Source: Hylemonella sp.
GTDB taxonomy: Bacteria; Pseudomonadota; Gammaproteobacteria; Burkholderiales; Burkholderiaceae_C
NCBI GenBank assembly: GCA_030695415.1
Contig: JAUYQZ010000049.1
Span: 186,001-250,000 of the forward strand
Length of the DNA: 64,000 bases
Reading direction: 5' to 3'
The translations under genes were made by a program, and so were the position numbers. Of the stretch, positions 1 to 8,489 are shown one piece after another; the first letter of the stretch is position 1; every line of letters starts with the position of its first letter. The notes below the pieces were generated by a model. It was given only the letters and a program-made list of their open reading frames with translations, was not told the origin of the DNA and did not search any database.

Positions 1-1138
1 TCAGGCCGAAGCCCTCGGCGATGCGCGTCCCGGTGATGCGCTGCCAGCGCTCCGCCACCGCATGATGCAGCGCGGTGCCACCAGCAATGGCGGCCTTGAG
101 GTGCTTGGGCGGGAACGCCGTGAACCACTCTTCGTTCATGACCGCGTTAAAAAGCGTGTTGACACCCGTGATCCAGGTGATGGGGTAGTTCTCGATGGCC
201 CGCTGCAGGTTCTGCACCGGACGCGGACTCGGGACGAGGATGTTGCGGCCGCCGATGTCGAAGAAGCACAGGAGATTGGCCGTGAACGCAAAGATGTGGT
301 ACAGCGGCAGCGCCGTCAGCACGCATTCGTCCTCCCCCATGTGGGACTTGCCCATCGCCAGCACCTGGTCGATGTTGGCAAGCAGGTTGGCATGCGTCAG
401 CATGGCCCCCTTGCTCACGCCGGTGGTGCCGCCCGTGTACTGCAACGCTGCAATATCGCCCGGCGCAATGGCTTTGCTCCATGCCTGCACTGTGCCGGGC
501 GTGGTGAGCGCAGCGCCTTCGCGCAGCGCCACCCTGAAACGCTCCACAGGTTTGGCCAGCCGGGGCAGGGGCGGCAGCACCTTGCTCCAGAACTTCTGCA
601 CGCCGCGCACGATCAGGTTCGGAATGGAGGGGAACATTTCCGAGACACCCACCAGGACAACGCGCTCGATGTCGGTCTTGGGCAGCACCTCCGCCAGCTT
701 GTCGGCGAACATGTCCACGATCACCAGCACGCGGGCGCCCGAGTCCTTGAACTGGTGCGTCATCTCGCTGGGGGTGTAAAGGGGGTTGGTGTTCACCAGC
801 ACACAGCCGGCCTTGAACACGCCGAAGGCCACCACGGGGTAGGCCAGCCCGTTGGGCATCTGCACCGCCACGCGGTCGCCTGCCTTGAGGCCACAGACGA
901 CTCGCAGATACACGGCAAACGCGTCGGAAAGCTCACCGACCTGCTGGTACGTGAGGCTTCCATTCATCCCGTTGGGCACCACCGCCGTGAACGCCTTCTT
1001 GTTGGCAAAGCGGGTGCAGGCCTGCTGCACGAGCTCGGCCAGGTTCTGGTACCTGGCCTTGGGAAGTTGGCCGTCAATCGATGAACCGTAGGCGGATTTC
1101 CACGGTTGGGCGTCGTAAGCTGCAAAGTCAGCCGGCAT
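1..1138 (-). CDS. fadD: Long-chain fatty acid-CoA ligase, C-terminus cut by window edge
   Basis: Acyl-activating enzyme that joins a fatty acid, ATP and CoA to give acyl-CoA for beta-oxidation or lipid recycling. The first 379 residues are visible. They hold the AMP-binding P-loop signature YTGGTTGVSKGA and, near the window edge, the stretch GTRIAEGFGL that leads into the adenylate-binding core. The full protein should be about 550-560 residues, so the C-terminal lid domain lies outside the window. The ATG at 1138 was chosen because GGAG stands seven bases upstream and the N-terminus matches FadD proteins. FadD is the best fit, but other medium- or long-chain acyl-CoA synthetases of the ANL superfamily cannot be excluded from the part seen. 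Confidence 0.9.
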   Translation of the reverse strand, partial: MPADFAAYDAQPWKSAYGSSIDGQLPKARYQNLAELVQQACTRFANKKAFTAVVPNGMNGSLTYQQVGELSDAFAVYLRVVCGLKAGDRVAVQMPNGLAYPVVAFGVFKAGCVLVNTNPLYTPSEMTHQFKDSGARVLVIVDMFADKLAEVLPKTDIERVVLVGVSEMFPSIPNLIVRGVQKFWSKVLPPLPRLAKPVERFRVALREGAALTTPGTVQAWSKAIAPGDIAALQYTGGTTGVSKGAMLTHANLLANIDQVLAMGKSHMGEDECVLTALPLYHIFAFTANLLCFFDIGGRNILVPSPRPVQNLQRAIENYPITWITGVNTLFNAVMNEEWFTAFPPKHLKAAIAGGTALHHAVAERWQRITGTRIAEGFGL

Positions 1139-1314
1139 GGCTTGTCTCCAAGGATTCTTGTGGGTGGGCGATTGTTGCCAGGAGCGGGGCTGATGAACCG
1201 GGCGGGTTCGGGTCAGCCCGATGGTTTGAGGGGTTTTTGTGGCAGCCAGTTCGAACAAGACACTGTAGCCGGCCTGAACGACGGGCGCCTTGTTGCTGCC
1301 GTGGATTGTAGGAA

Positions 1315-1341
1315 CAAAAAACGGCGCTCAAGGAGCGCCGT
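1315..1341 (-). terminator. Rho-independent terminator of the His-rich exported protein gene
   Basis: On the minus strand a perfect nine-base-pair stem (ACGGCGCTC with GAGCGCCGT) with a three-base loop is followed by a run of T. It lies about 60 bases after the stop of the exported-protein gene and upstream of fadD, so it separates the two transcripts. Confidence 0.85.
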
Positions 1342-1401
1342 GCTGTGACCGTCTAAGCGCACGGTCAGCCCCGGGGACGACCGCGACACAGAAGAAGGGT
1401 G

Positions 1402-1875
1402 TCAGCGTCGGTTACCCATGTGCATCTCAGGGCCCCGGCCGCCGCCATGACCCCGGTCGCCGCGGTCGCCGCCGCGCTGGGCATGGTGCTCGCCCCGGCC
1501 GCGATCGTCGCGGCGGCCTTGGTGGCGGTCGTCACGGCGGTCGTGGCGCTCATTCCAGTGGCCGCGACCATGGCCATAGCCGTGCCCGTGGCCGTAATAC
1601 CCCGGGTGCACGCGGTGCACCGGGTGCGGCGGCAGGTAGACCACGCGGGGCGGCGGCACATACACCGGACGCTCGTACACATGGTGGCGCTCATGCACCA
1701 CCACCGGTGCGGCCGGCACATTGCTGACGCCGATGCGGATGCCGGGTTGCGACATGGCGATGGACCAGAACACATCCATGTCCTCATGCCCGGCCTGGGC
1801 GGCGCTGCTGGCCCCCAGGCCCAGTGCGGCCAGCAGGGCCAGGGCAGCGATGGAAGATTTGGCTTTCGTCGTCAT
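1402..1875 (-). CDS. Small exported His/Arg/Gly-rich protein
   Basis: A 157-residue protein of unknown function. An N-terminal signal peptide (basic start, Ala/Leu core, cleavage expected after SSAAQA near residue 27) is followed by a short conserved-looking region around FWSIAMSQPGIRIGVS. A long tail then follows, made of His, Arg, Gly and Asp repeats (GHGHGYGHGRGH, RRDDR). AAGGAG sits well placed before the ATG. The tail suggests metal binding or interaction with polyanions outside the cytoplasm, but this is inference from composition only. It is a single-gene transcript with its own terminator. Confidence 0.75.
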   Translation of the reverse strand: MTTKAKSSIAALALLAALGLGASSAAQAGHEDMDVFWSIAMSQPGIRIGVSNVPAAPVVVHERHHVYERPVYVPPPRVVYLPPHPVHRVHPGYYGHGHGYGHGRGHWNERHDRRDDRHQGRRDDRGRGEHHAQRGGDRGDRGHGGGRGPEMHMGNRR

Positions 1876-1999
1876 GAGGGTTCTCCTTTACAGGGGCCGC
1901 CGGTGGGCTGCCCTGTACCCTCAACGCCGCCCGCCCCGGTTCGGCTGCGAAGCGCTTGTGAAGGAGGTTACAAGACGTAACCCCCCGCCGGCGGCGCGC

Positions 2000-4900
2000 C
2001 TAACGCCGGAACAGCGCGATGACGAAATCCGGCACACCGGCCAGCACCGGCGTCACAGGGGTCTGTTCGCCGCGGGTCAGTTCATCTACCCGGTCCGACA
2101 CGTAGGCGTCCAGCCCCTTGTAGGTGATGCGCCCGCGCTTCTTGAAGTCGGCCGCCCCCTGCAAGCCCTCGACCACGGCCTTGGTGAAGGCCCCGTTCCC
2201 CCAGTCCGCGTTCTCCTGCGAGAACTGCCCGCCCGTGGACGAGGCAAAGACCACCAATCCGTTTTCCGAACTGGCCATTTCGTTGACCGCGCTAGTCGAA
2301 TCGCGCGCCTGGCGGGTGGTCGCGCGGCCGATCACATTGCCCGAGTGGCAGGTGTCCACAAACAGCATCACCCGCCCTTGCAGGGACGTCAGCGTGGAGC
2401 GCAAGGACGTGAACGGCAGCGCCGTCTGGGACAGGTTCTGCAGGTTCGCCTCGCGGGTCATGAAGTAGTACGTGGGCCCCTCGTTGAAGCCGTGCCCGGC
2501 CAGGAAAACGATTGCCGTGTCACGCGGTTTCATGCTCTGGCGCAGCCACTCCAGCCCGGCTTCCATCGCCGGGCGTGAAGCCTCCTTGTCCAGCAGCTGG
2601 CGCACATGCACCTCGCCATACTGCGCGCCGCGCTGCTTGCGCAGCGTGTCCACGAAGTCGCGCGCATCCTTGGCCGCCAGGCCCAGGTTGTAGTCCGGGT
2701 TGTCGTAGCGCGACACACCCGCGGCCAGCACGTACAGATCACCCTGCCCGGCGCCCGGCTTGGGGCCGGTGTAGCTCACGCGGATCACCGTCGGCACCGA
2801 CGCGCCGAAGCGGTTCTCCGCAATCACCCGGATGTCCGTGTCCTCGGGCGGAATCTCCAGCGTCACCTCGCGCTCGCCATTGTCCTGGGGCCGTGCCCCC
2901 ACTACCAGATTGCGCTGCGCGCTCGTGCCCGATGCCAGCAGGGTGCGCACCTGCGTCACCGGCGCATCCGGCGCCGAGATAACACGGAAGCGGATGCTGA
3001 TCTGCCGGGTGTCCGAGCGCACCTGGTAACCCGGCGCGACGATCTCGATGCGCGGCGGCAGGGCCTCCAGGGACACAGCAGAGGCCGACATCACCAACGT
3101 TTCCGCTGCGGGTTGTGCAGCCGCGCCCTCGGGCGCAGTCAGCGGTGCAGGCGGTGCGACCACCACCACAGCGGGCGTCGGCACAGTCACTGCGACGGGT
3201 GCGGCAGGCGTCGGCGCGGTCGCAGTGACGGGCGCGGCGGGCGCCGGGGTCCGCTGCGCCTTCAGGCCCTCGACGGCCTGCCGTTCGCTGCGCAAACCCC
3301 AGGCCTTGCCGGCCAGCCCCTCCAGCCTCAGCGTCCCGCGGAAACGCGACATGGGCATGAAGTCTGCGGCGCGCGCTGCCGTCGGGTTCAGGATCCAGCC
3401 GGCCGAATCTTCGGCCCCCACACTGGCCTCGTAGTAGCCCTGGCTGCTGATGGCAATCCAGCGTTTGCTGGCCGGCTGCAGGTAGTAGGACATCACCTGC
3501 TCCCCGCTCGACCAGCGGAACACCCACAGCATGCCGTTGGCCGTCGCGGCCACGACCAGGTCGCGTGATTCGATCAGGTTCACCGCCAGCACATCCGCGC
3601 CCAGGTACTTCACCCATTGCCGCTCACCTTTGTTGGAAACTTTGTAAAGCCGTTCCCAGTTGCTGCCAACGGCCACGGACCCGTCGGTCGAGTGCGCGGC
3701 CACGCTGAGCGAGCGTTCGGCCTTGCCGGACAGGGGCAGGGGCGCGCCATTGACCGTGCCGACCGACGTGCCCTCCCAGGCCAGCACCCCGACGTCGCGG
3801 CCACTGGCCGAAGGCTCTTTCCACGACACTTTCAGGCGTTGCACCGAGGTGTATCCGGGCTCCGCCAGATTGAAGGCCACGTCGCGTTGGCCGTCGTCAC
3901 CCGGCGCCGGCAGGTACACCAGCCCCGATTCGGTCACCTTCAGCGCCATGGGGCGGCGCTGGAAGTCGGCCACGTCGGCCGCCACGCGCCAGGCCAGCTT
4001 GAAGTCCGCATCGACCATGGCCACCGAGCCCTGTTCCGTCAGGTAGACCACCTCGCCCTTGCGCGTCACGACGAAATCGGTCACCTTGGCATCGGGCAGG
4101 CGCAGCTGATCGGTCTTGTCGCCAACATGCGTACCGGCCCAGCGGCGCAGGAACCCCTGCCCGCTGTGGATGGACCAGGTCGTGCCGAAGAAATGGCCGC
4201 CCTCGGGCGCCTGCACCACGCGGGAGAAACCCACGTTGGGCGGCATGCCCGAGCGGTTCAGTGCATGCGCCACTTCTTCCAGCGTCTCACCGTCCAGGCG
4301 GGTGTGCGCCCCGAGCAGAATGGTCTTGCCCGCCGCATCCCAATGGCTGCGGTAGTCCCCATACCGGGGCGTCTTGCGCGCCGCCTCGCGAAAACTCCCG
4401 GCGGCGGGCTTGTAAAGCCTGACGACGGTCGTCTGGCCGCGGCCGTCCCAGCTGGCCGCGTAGAACGCCCCATCGGCGCGGAACTCCAGCCCCGTTACCG
4501 CGCTGGGAAAGTCCGCATCACGGAACACCTCCTTGCCGTCGGCCACCGAGTAGACGCTCACCCCCTGCTGGGCGCCCGGCTTGCCCGCCGCGAGGAAGCG
4601 ACCGTCCTGCGACCAGGCCAGGATGGATGAATTCTCTGTGCCCGTGATGACACTTTCAATTTTCCCCGTCTGCAGCGACAGGATGACGATGCCGCGTCGC
4701 ATGTTGTTACCCGTCACGGCGATGCGCTGACCATCTGGCGCCATGGCCAGCCCGCGCAGCAGGTTGCTGATGGGCGCCCCCCGGGGCAGGAAGAAGCGCT
4801 GCAGCATCTCACCGGTCTGCACGTCCCACACCCGCACGCTGCCGTCGTAGGCCGCCGTCACGGCCCGGCGATCGTCCGGCGTCAGGACGATGTAGGACGC

Positions 4901-5074
4901 CTCGTCCGAATGCGCCTGGCCATCGACAGCCAGGAAGGGCCGTCGCGGCAAGCCGTTCCATGGGGCCGGTGCGGACACCGCTGGCCGGCCGGCCGGCTCG
5001 GACGGCGCCTGCGCCCACGCCGCTGGCAGACAACTCAGGGCCAGCAGCAGGGCTCGGAAGGCAATTCGGGTCAT
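2000..5074 (-). CDS. Exported WD40-repeat protein with C-terminal caspase-like (peptidase C14) domain
   Basis: A 1024-residue protein. A signal peptide ends near AWAQA (about residue 22). WD40-type beta-propeller repeats span roughly residues 55-570; DGSVRVWDVQTGEML is the clearest blade. A Pro/Ala/Val-rich linker covers about 605-665, then an Ig-like segment. The caspase-fold domain takes up the last 250 residues. The catalytic dyad is visible as His861 in FLAGHGF and Cys909 in VDTCHSGN, so the protease should be active. Bacterial proteins of this build are usually called orthocaspases or caspase-family proteins; their substrates are mostly unknown. The stop of the upstream membrane-protein gene is only 37 bases away, so the two probably share a transcript. 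Confidence 0.85.
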   Translation of the reverse strand: MTRIAFRALLLALSCLPAAWAQAPSEPAGRPAVSAPAPWNGLPRRPFLAVDGQAHSDEASYIVLTPDDRRAVTAAYDGSVRVWDVQTGEMLQRFFLPRGAPISNLLRGLAMAPDGQRIAVTGNNMRRGIVILSLQTGKIESVITGTENSSILAWSQDGRFLAAGKPGAQQGVSVYSVADGKEVFRDADFPSAVTGLEFRADGAFYAASWDGRGQTTVVRLYKPAAGSFREAARKTPRYGDYRSHWDAAGKTILLGAHTRLDGETLEEVAHALNRSGMPPNVGFSRVVQAPEGGHFFGTTWSIHSGQGFLRRWAGTHVGDKTDQLRLPDAKVTDFVVTRKGEVVYLTEQGSVAMVDADFKLAWRVAADVADFQRRPMALKVTESGLVYLPAPGDDGQRDVAFNLAEPGYTSVQRLKVSWKEPSASGRDVGVLAWEGTSVGTVNGAPLPLSGKAERSLSVAAHSTDGSVAVGSNWERLYKVSNKGERQWVKYLGADVLAVNLIESRDLVVAATANGMLWVFRWSSGEQVMSYYLQPASKRWIAISSQGYYEASVGAEDSAGWILNPTAARAADFMPMSRFRGTLRLEGLAGKAWGLRSERQAVEGLKAQRTPAPAAPVTATAPTPAAPVAVTVPTPAVVVVAPPAPLTAPEGAAAQPAAETLVMSASAVSLEALPPRIEIVAPGYQVRSDTRQISIRFRVISAPDAPVTQVRTLLASGTSAQRNLVVGARPQDNGEREVTLEIPPEDTDIRVIAENRFGASVPTVIRVSYTGPKPGAGQGDLYVLAAGVSRYDNPDYNLGLAAKDARDFVDTLRKQRGAQYGEVHVRQLLDKEASRPAMEAGLEWLRQSMKPRDTAIVFLAGHGFNEGPTYYFMTREANLQNLSQTALPFTSLRSTLTSLQGRVMLFVDTCHSGNVIGRATTRQARDSTSAVNEMASSENGLVVFASSTGGQFSQENADWGNGAFTKAVVEGLQGAADFKKRGRITYKGLDAYVSDRVDELTRGEQTPVTPVLAGVPDFVIALFRR

Positions 5075-5111
5075 CAGCTCATCTCCAGTTCAGGGATTCG
5101 ATCAAGGTCCA

Positions 5112-6233
5112 TCAGCCCGGGCGTGGCCGCAGCCCCGCCGGCAGCCAGCCGCCAAGCCGCGCCTCGATCATGCGCTCATTGCGCTGCCACCAGATGCCCA
5201 GCGCAATCACGGCCAGCCCCAGGAGAGTGAGCGCAAACGGGAAGAGCATGCTGTTCTGGAACACCCGGTAGGACAGATAGCCCAGGTAGCCCGCCACCCC
5301 GAAGGCCCCCAGCACGGTGAAAACCCGCCGGCCGATGACCGCGCCGCCCAGAATCAGGCCCAGATTGATCAGCGCGTACAGGGCCTTGCCCAGCTCCGAG
5401 CCCGAATCCCGCAGACTCAGGCCGCCCCAGAACATGAGGGCACCGAAGATGTACAGCCAGAAGGCAAAGTCCTGCCGCCACTCCCCGCTGGCCAGCCGGC
5501 TGCGCACGTCCACCCACATGGCGATCAGGCAGGTGCCGATGCCGAAGACCAGGGACATGTCGCGCATGAATTTGTATTCGAAGCCGGCGTGCTGCATCAG
5601 CAGGTGGGCCACGTCCATGAACATGTACCAGACCGTCACCGCCACCGGCATCACCATGAAGGGCAGGCGGTAGCGCCACAGCATCACCACCGCGGCCGCC
5701 AGGGTGCCGAACTCCAGCGTGAGCCAGCGCCAGTCGATGTGCGTGTGATAGGCCCGGTAGCTGCTGGGCCCGCCCGGCGGCCACAGGCCCAGGCCGCTTT
5801 GCAGTGCCCACAGCGCCAGCGGCACCAGGCAGACCGCCAGCGTGGCCAGGATGCCGGCCGGCGTGCGCAGGCCCCGGCCCTTGAGGTGGTCCGCCACCGC
5901 CAGGCTGGCCACCAGATAGCCCAGGGCAATGGCCAGCAGGCCCCAGCTGCCGAACTGCTGCCAGCCCAAGGTCATGAACAGCGTCATGGCGCCGATGGCC
6001 ACCATGCCGCCAAAGTAATACAGCACGTTGGTGAAGGAAAAACGCGGCCCGCTCGCCAGGCCGGCGTCGTGCAGCGGGGCGGGCCGCGTTTCCTGCATGC
6101 GCACCTGCCCAGCCCAGTGCGCCCACAGGCTCTGCGCCTGGCGCGGGGTGATCAGGCCATCGCGCACGGCGGCCTGCAGATCGGCATGGCGCAGGTTGAT
6201 GCTTCCAACGGTATCTTGTTCGGGTGTGCTCAT
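5112..6233 (-). CDS. DUF2157-like polytopic membrane protein
   Basis: A 373-residue protein. A short cytoplasmic N-terminal part, with the DUF2157-like pattern INLRHADLQAAVRDGLI around residues 12-28, is followed by about nine or ten hydrophobic segments spread over residues 70-360. The ATG at 6233 has AAGGAGG seven bases upstream. A longer open frame runs further upstream, but only as antisense of glnS, so it was not used. The function is unknown. It is the promoter-proximal gene before the WD40-caspase gene, with which it probably forms a two-gene unit. It is divergent from glnS across a 72-base gap. Confidence 0.7.
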   Translation of the reverse strand: MSTPEQDTVGSINLRHADLQAAVRDGLITPRQAQSLWAHWAGQVRMQETRPAPLHDAGLASGPRFSFTNVLYYFGGMVAIGAMTLFMTLGWQQFGSWGLLAIALGYLVASLAVADHLKGRGLRTPAGILATLAVCLVPLALWALQSGLGLWPPGGPSSYRAYHTHIDWRWLTLEFGTLAAAVVMLWRYRLPFMVMPVAVTVWYMFMDVAHLLMQHAGFEYKFMRDMSLVFGIGTCLIAMWVDVRSRLASGEWRQDFAFWLYIFGALMFWGGLSLRDSGSELGKALYALINLGLILGGAVIGRRVFTVLGAFGVAGYLGYLSYRVFQNSMLFPFALTLLGLAVIALGIWWQRNERMIEARLGGWLPAGLRPRPG

Positions 6234-6270
6234 GGGCGCGCCTCCTTCCACGCACATCCTAGTGCAGCCC

Positions 6271-6299
6271 TTCGGTGGCGGGCTGGCGAAGTCTAGAAT
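6271..6299 (+). promoter_or_regulatory. Probable glnS promoter, implying a leaderless mRNA
   Basis: TAGAAT at 6294-6299 makes a good -10 box, with a weak TTCGGT seventeen bases before it as -35. The start site predicted from this falls on or next to the glnS ATG at 6306. No Shine-Dalgarno sequence is visible before that ATG, which fits leaderless translation. Confidence 0.45.
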
Positions 6300-6305
6300 T
6301 GCTCC

Positions 6306-8426
6306 ATGAGCACGCCAAGAATTCCCGAAAACAAAGAAAAACCCGCCGAGCCGGCCAAGGCCAGCAACTTCCTGCGCCAGATCATCGAGCACGACCTGGC
6401 CGCCGGCACCTACAGCGGCCGCACCTGGGGCCACAAGCCCGGCACCGCCAGCGAACACGCTCAAGGCCCAGGCGCCGTGGCCGACCCGGCACGCATCCGC
6501 ACCCGCTTCCCGCCCGAACCCAACGGCTACCTGCACGTGGGCCACGCCAAGAGCATCTGCCTGAACTTCGGCCTGGCGCGCGACTACAACGGCGTGTGCC
6601 ACATGCGCTTCGACGACACCAACCCCGAGAAGGAAGAGCAGGAGTACGTCGACGCCATCACCGATGCGGTGAAGTGGCTGGGCTTCGGCTGGGACGCGCA
6701 TGGCGACAGCCACCTCTACTACGCCAGCAACTACTTCGACTTCATGGTCCGCGCCGCCGAGTACCTGATCGAAACCGGCCACGCCTATGTGGACGAGCAG
6801 ACGCCCGAAGAAATGCGCGCCAACCGCGGCGACTTCGGCAAGCCTGGCACCGACAGCCCGTACCGCAGCCGCACCCCGGCCGAAAACCTGGCGCGCTTCC
6901 GTGACATGCGCGCCGGCAAGCTGGCCGATGGCGCCGCCGTGCTGCGCGCCAAGATCAGCATGGCCAGCCCCAACATCAACCTGCGCGACCCGGCCATCTA
7001 CCGCATCAAGCACGCCACCCATCACAACACGGGTGACACCTGGTGCATCTACCCCATGTACTCCTTTGCGCACCCCATCGAGGACGCGCTGGAGAACATC
7101 ACCCACAGCATCTGCACGCTGGAGTTCGAAGACCAGCGCCCGTTCTACGACTGGACGCTGGAGCGCATCGTGCCCATCCTGCGGGCACCGCAGTTTGCGC
7201 ATGCCAAAGAGCTGATCGAGAAGATCGAGGGCCAGGGCCTGGAAGCCGGCAAGGAATTTGCCCTGCACTGCCACAACCATGCCGACAAGCTCTTTGCCAG
7301 CGAGGCCGAGGCGCAGATGCGCGCCATGTTTGCCAAGTGGGGCCACAACCCCGACGCCGTGCTGCGCGACCTGGGCGATTTCTTCAAACTGCTCAAGAAA
7401 GAGACCGCGCAGTTCACCCCCCTGCTGGCGCACGCGCTGGACGGTCAGCGCCCCAACGTTTTCCTGCTGCCGCACCAGCATGAATTTGCGCGCCTGAACC
7501 TCACCTACGTGATCACCAGCAAGCGCAAGCTGGCCCAGCTGGTGAATGAAAAGCGGGTCACCGGCTGGGACGACCCGCGCATGCCCACCATCGCGGGCCT
7601 GCGCCGCCGGGGCTACACGCCCGAGAGCATCCAGCTTTTTGCCGAACGCATCGGCGTCACCAAGGACTATTCCTGGATCGACTACTCCACGCTGGAAGGC
7701 TGCCTGCGCGAAGACCTGGAGAACAAGGCCCACCGCGGCATGGCCGTGCTGGACCCGGTGAAACTGGTGCTCACCAACTGGGCCGAAGCCTTTGGCAGTG
7801 CCGACTACACCGAAGAATGCACCCTGCCCGCCCTGCCCCCCGCACCGCAAGGTGCGCTCGACGGTTCCGGGGAGGGCCAGGTGGCCCCCGCGCTGCGCCG
7901 CTTCCTCATCGGCCGCGAAGTGTGGATCGAACGCGAAGACTTTGAAGAAGTAGCACCCAAGGGCTACAAGCGTTTATTCCCCGGCAATGTGGTGCGCCTC
8001 AAGGGCGGTTATGTGATCGAGTGCACCGGCTGTCTACGCGACGCGGCAGGCAAGGTGACCGAAGTGCACGCCAAGGTCATCCCCGGCACCAAGAGCGGCA
8101 CACCCGGCGCCGACAGCGTCAAGGCCAAGGCCGCCATCACCTGGGTGGCCGTGGCCGACGGCGTGGCCGCCGAAGTGCGCCTGTATGACCGTCTGTTCAC
8201 CGACGCGCAGCCCGACGCGGGCGGCAAGGACTTCCTGGCCAGCCTGAACCCGGACAGCCTGAAGACCGTCACCGCCTATGTGGAGCCTTCACTGGCCCAG
8301 GCCGCAGCGGACGACAAGTTCCAGTTCGAGCGGCATGGGTACTTTGTGGCGGACCGCAAGGACCATAGCAAGGGTAAGCCCGTCTTCAACCGGGTGACCG
8401 GTTTGAAGGATAGTTGGGGGAAATGA
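6306..8426 (+). CDS. glnS: Glutaminyl-tRNA synthetase
   Basis: Class I tRNA synthetase that charges tRNA-Gln with glutamine in the cytoplasm. The catalytic core begins at RFPPEPNGYLHVGHAKS, with the HIGH motif as HVGH (residues 77-80). The KMSKS equivalent is VITSKRKL (residues 402-409). The C-terminal anticodon-binding beta-barrels end in GLKDSW. The protein is 706 residues against about 555 in E. coli. Most of the excess is a roughly 100-residue insertion (about residues 285-388) between LEFEDQRPFYDW and QHEFARLNL, plus a shorter one near residues 36-62. The start is fixed by the conserved NFLRQII segment close behind it. Confidence 0.97.
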   Translation: MSTPRIPENKEKPAEPAKASNFLRQIIEHDLAAGTYSGRTWGHKPGTASEHAQGPGAVADPARIRTRFPPEPNGYLHVGHAKSICLNFGLARDYNGVCHMRFDDTNPEKEEQEYVDAITDAVKWLGFGWDAHGDSHLYYASNYFDFMVRAAEYLIETGHAYVDEQTPEEMRANRGDFGKPGTDSPYRSRTPAENLARFRDMRAGKLADGAAVLRAKISMASPNINLRDPAIYRIKHATHHNTGDTWCIYPMYSFAHPIEDALENITHSICTLEFEDQRPFYDWTLERIVPILRAPQFAHAKELIEKIEGQGLEAGKEFALHCHNHADKLFASEAEAQMRAMFAKWGHNPDAVLRDLGDFFKLLKKETAQFTPLLAHALDGQRPNVFLLPHQHEFARLNLTYVITSKRKLAQLVNEKRVTGWDDPRMPTIAGLRRRGYTPESIQLFAERIGVTKDYSWIDYSTLEGCLREDLENKAHRGMAVLDPVKLVLTNWAEAFGSADYTEECTLPALPPAPQGALDGSGEGQVAPALRRFLIGREVWIEREDFEEVAPKGYKRLFPGNVVRLKGGYVIECTGCLRDAAGKVTEVHAKVIPGTKSGTPGADSVKAKAAITWVAVADGVAAEVRLYDRLFTDAQPDAGGKDFLASLNPDSLKTVTAYVEPSLAQAAADDKFQFERHGYFVADRKDHSKGKPVFNRVTGLKDSWGK

Positions 8427-8489
8427 GTTCGCAATTCGAAAGTTGAAGATAAGCGGTCACTTCTAAACAGCGAGTAATCGGAGACAAAT

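Noticed and set aside
6234..7850. N-terminal extension of the DUF2157-like protein over glnS
   Set aside because: This part is antisense to glnS, has no family likeness, and a strong ribosome site marks the start at 6233.
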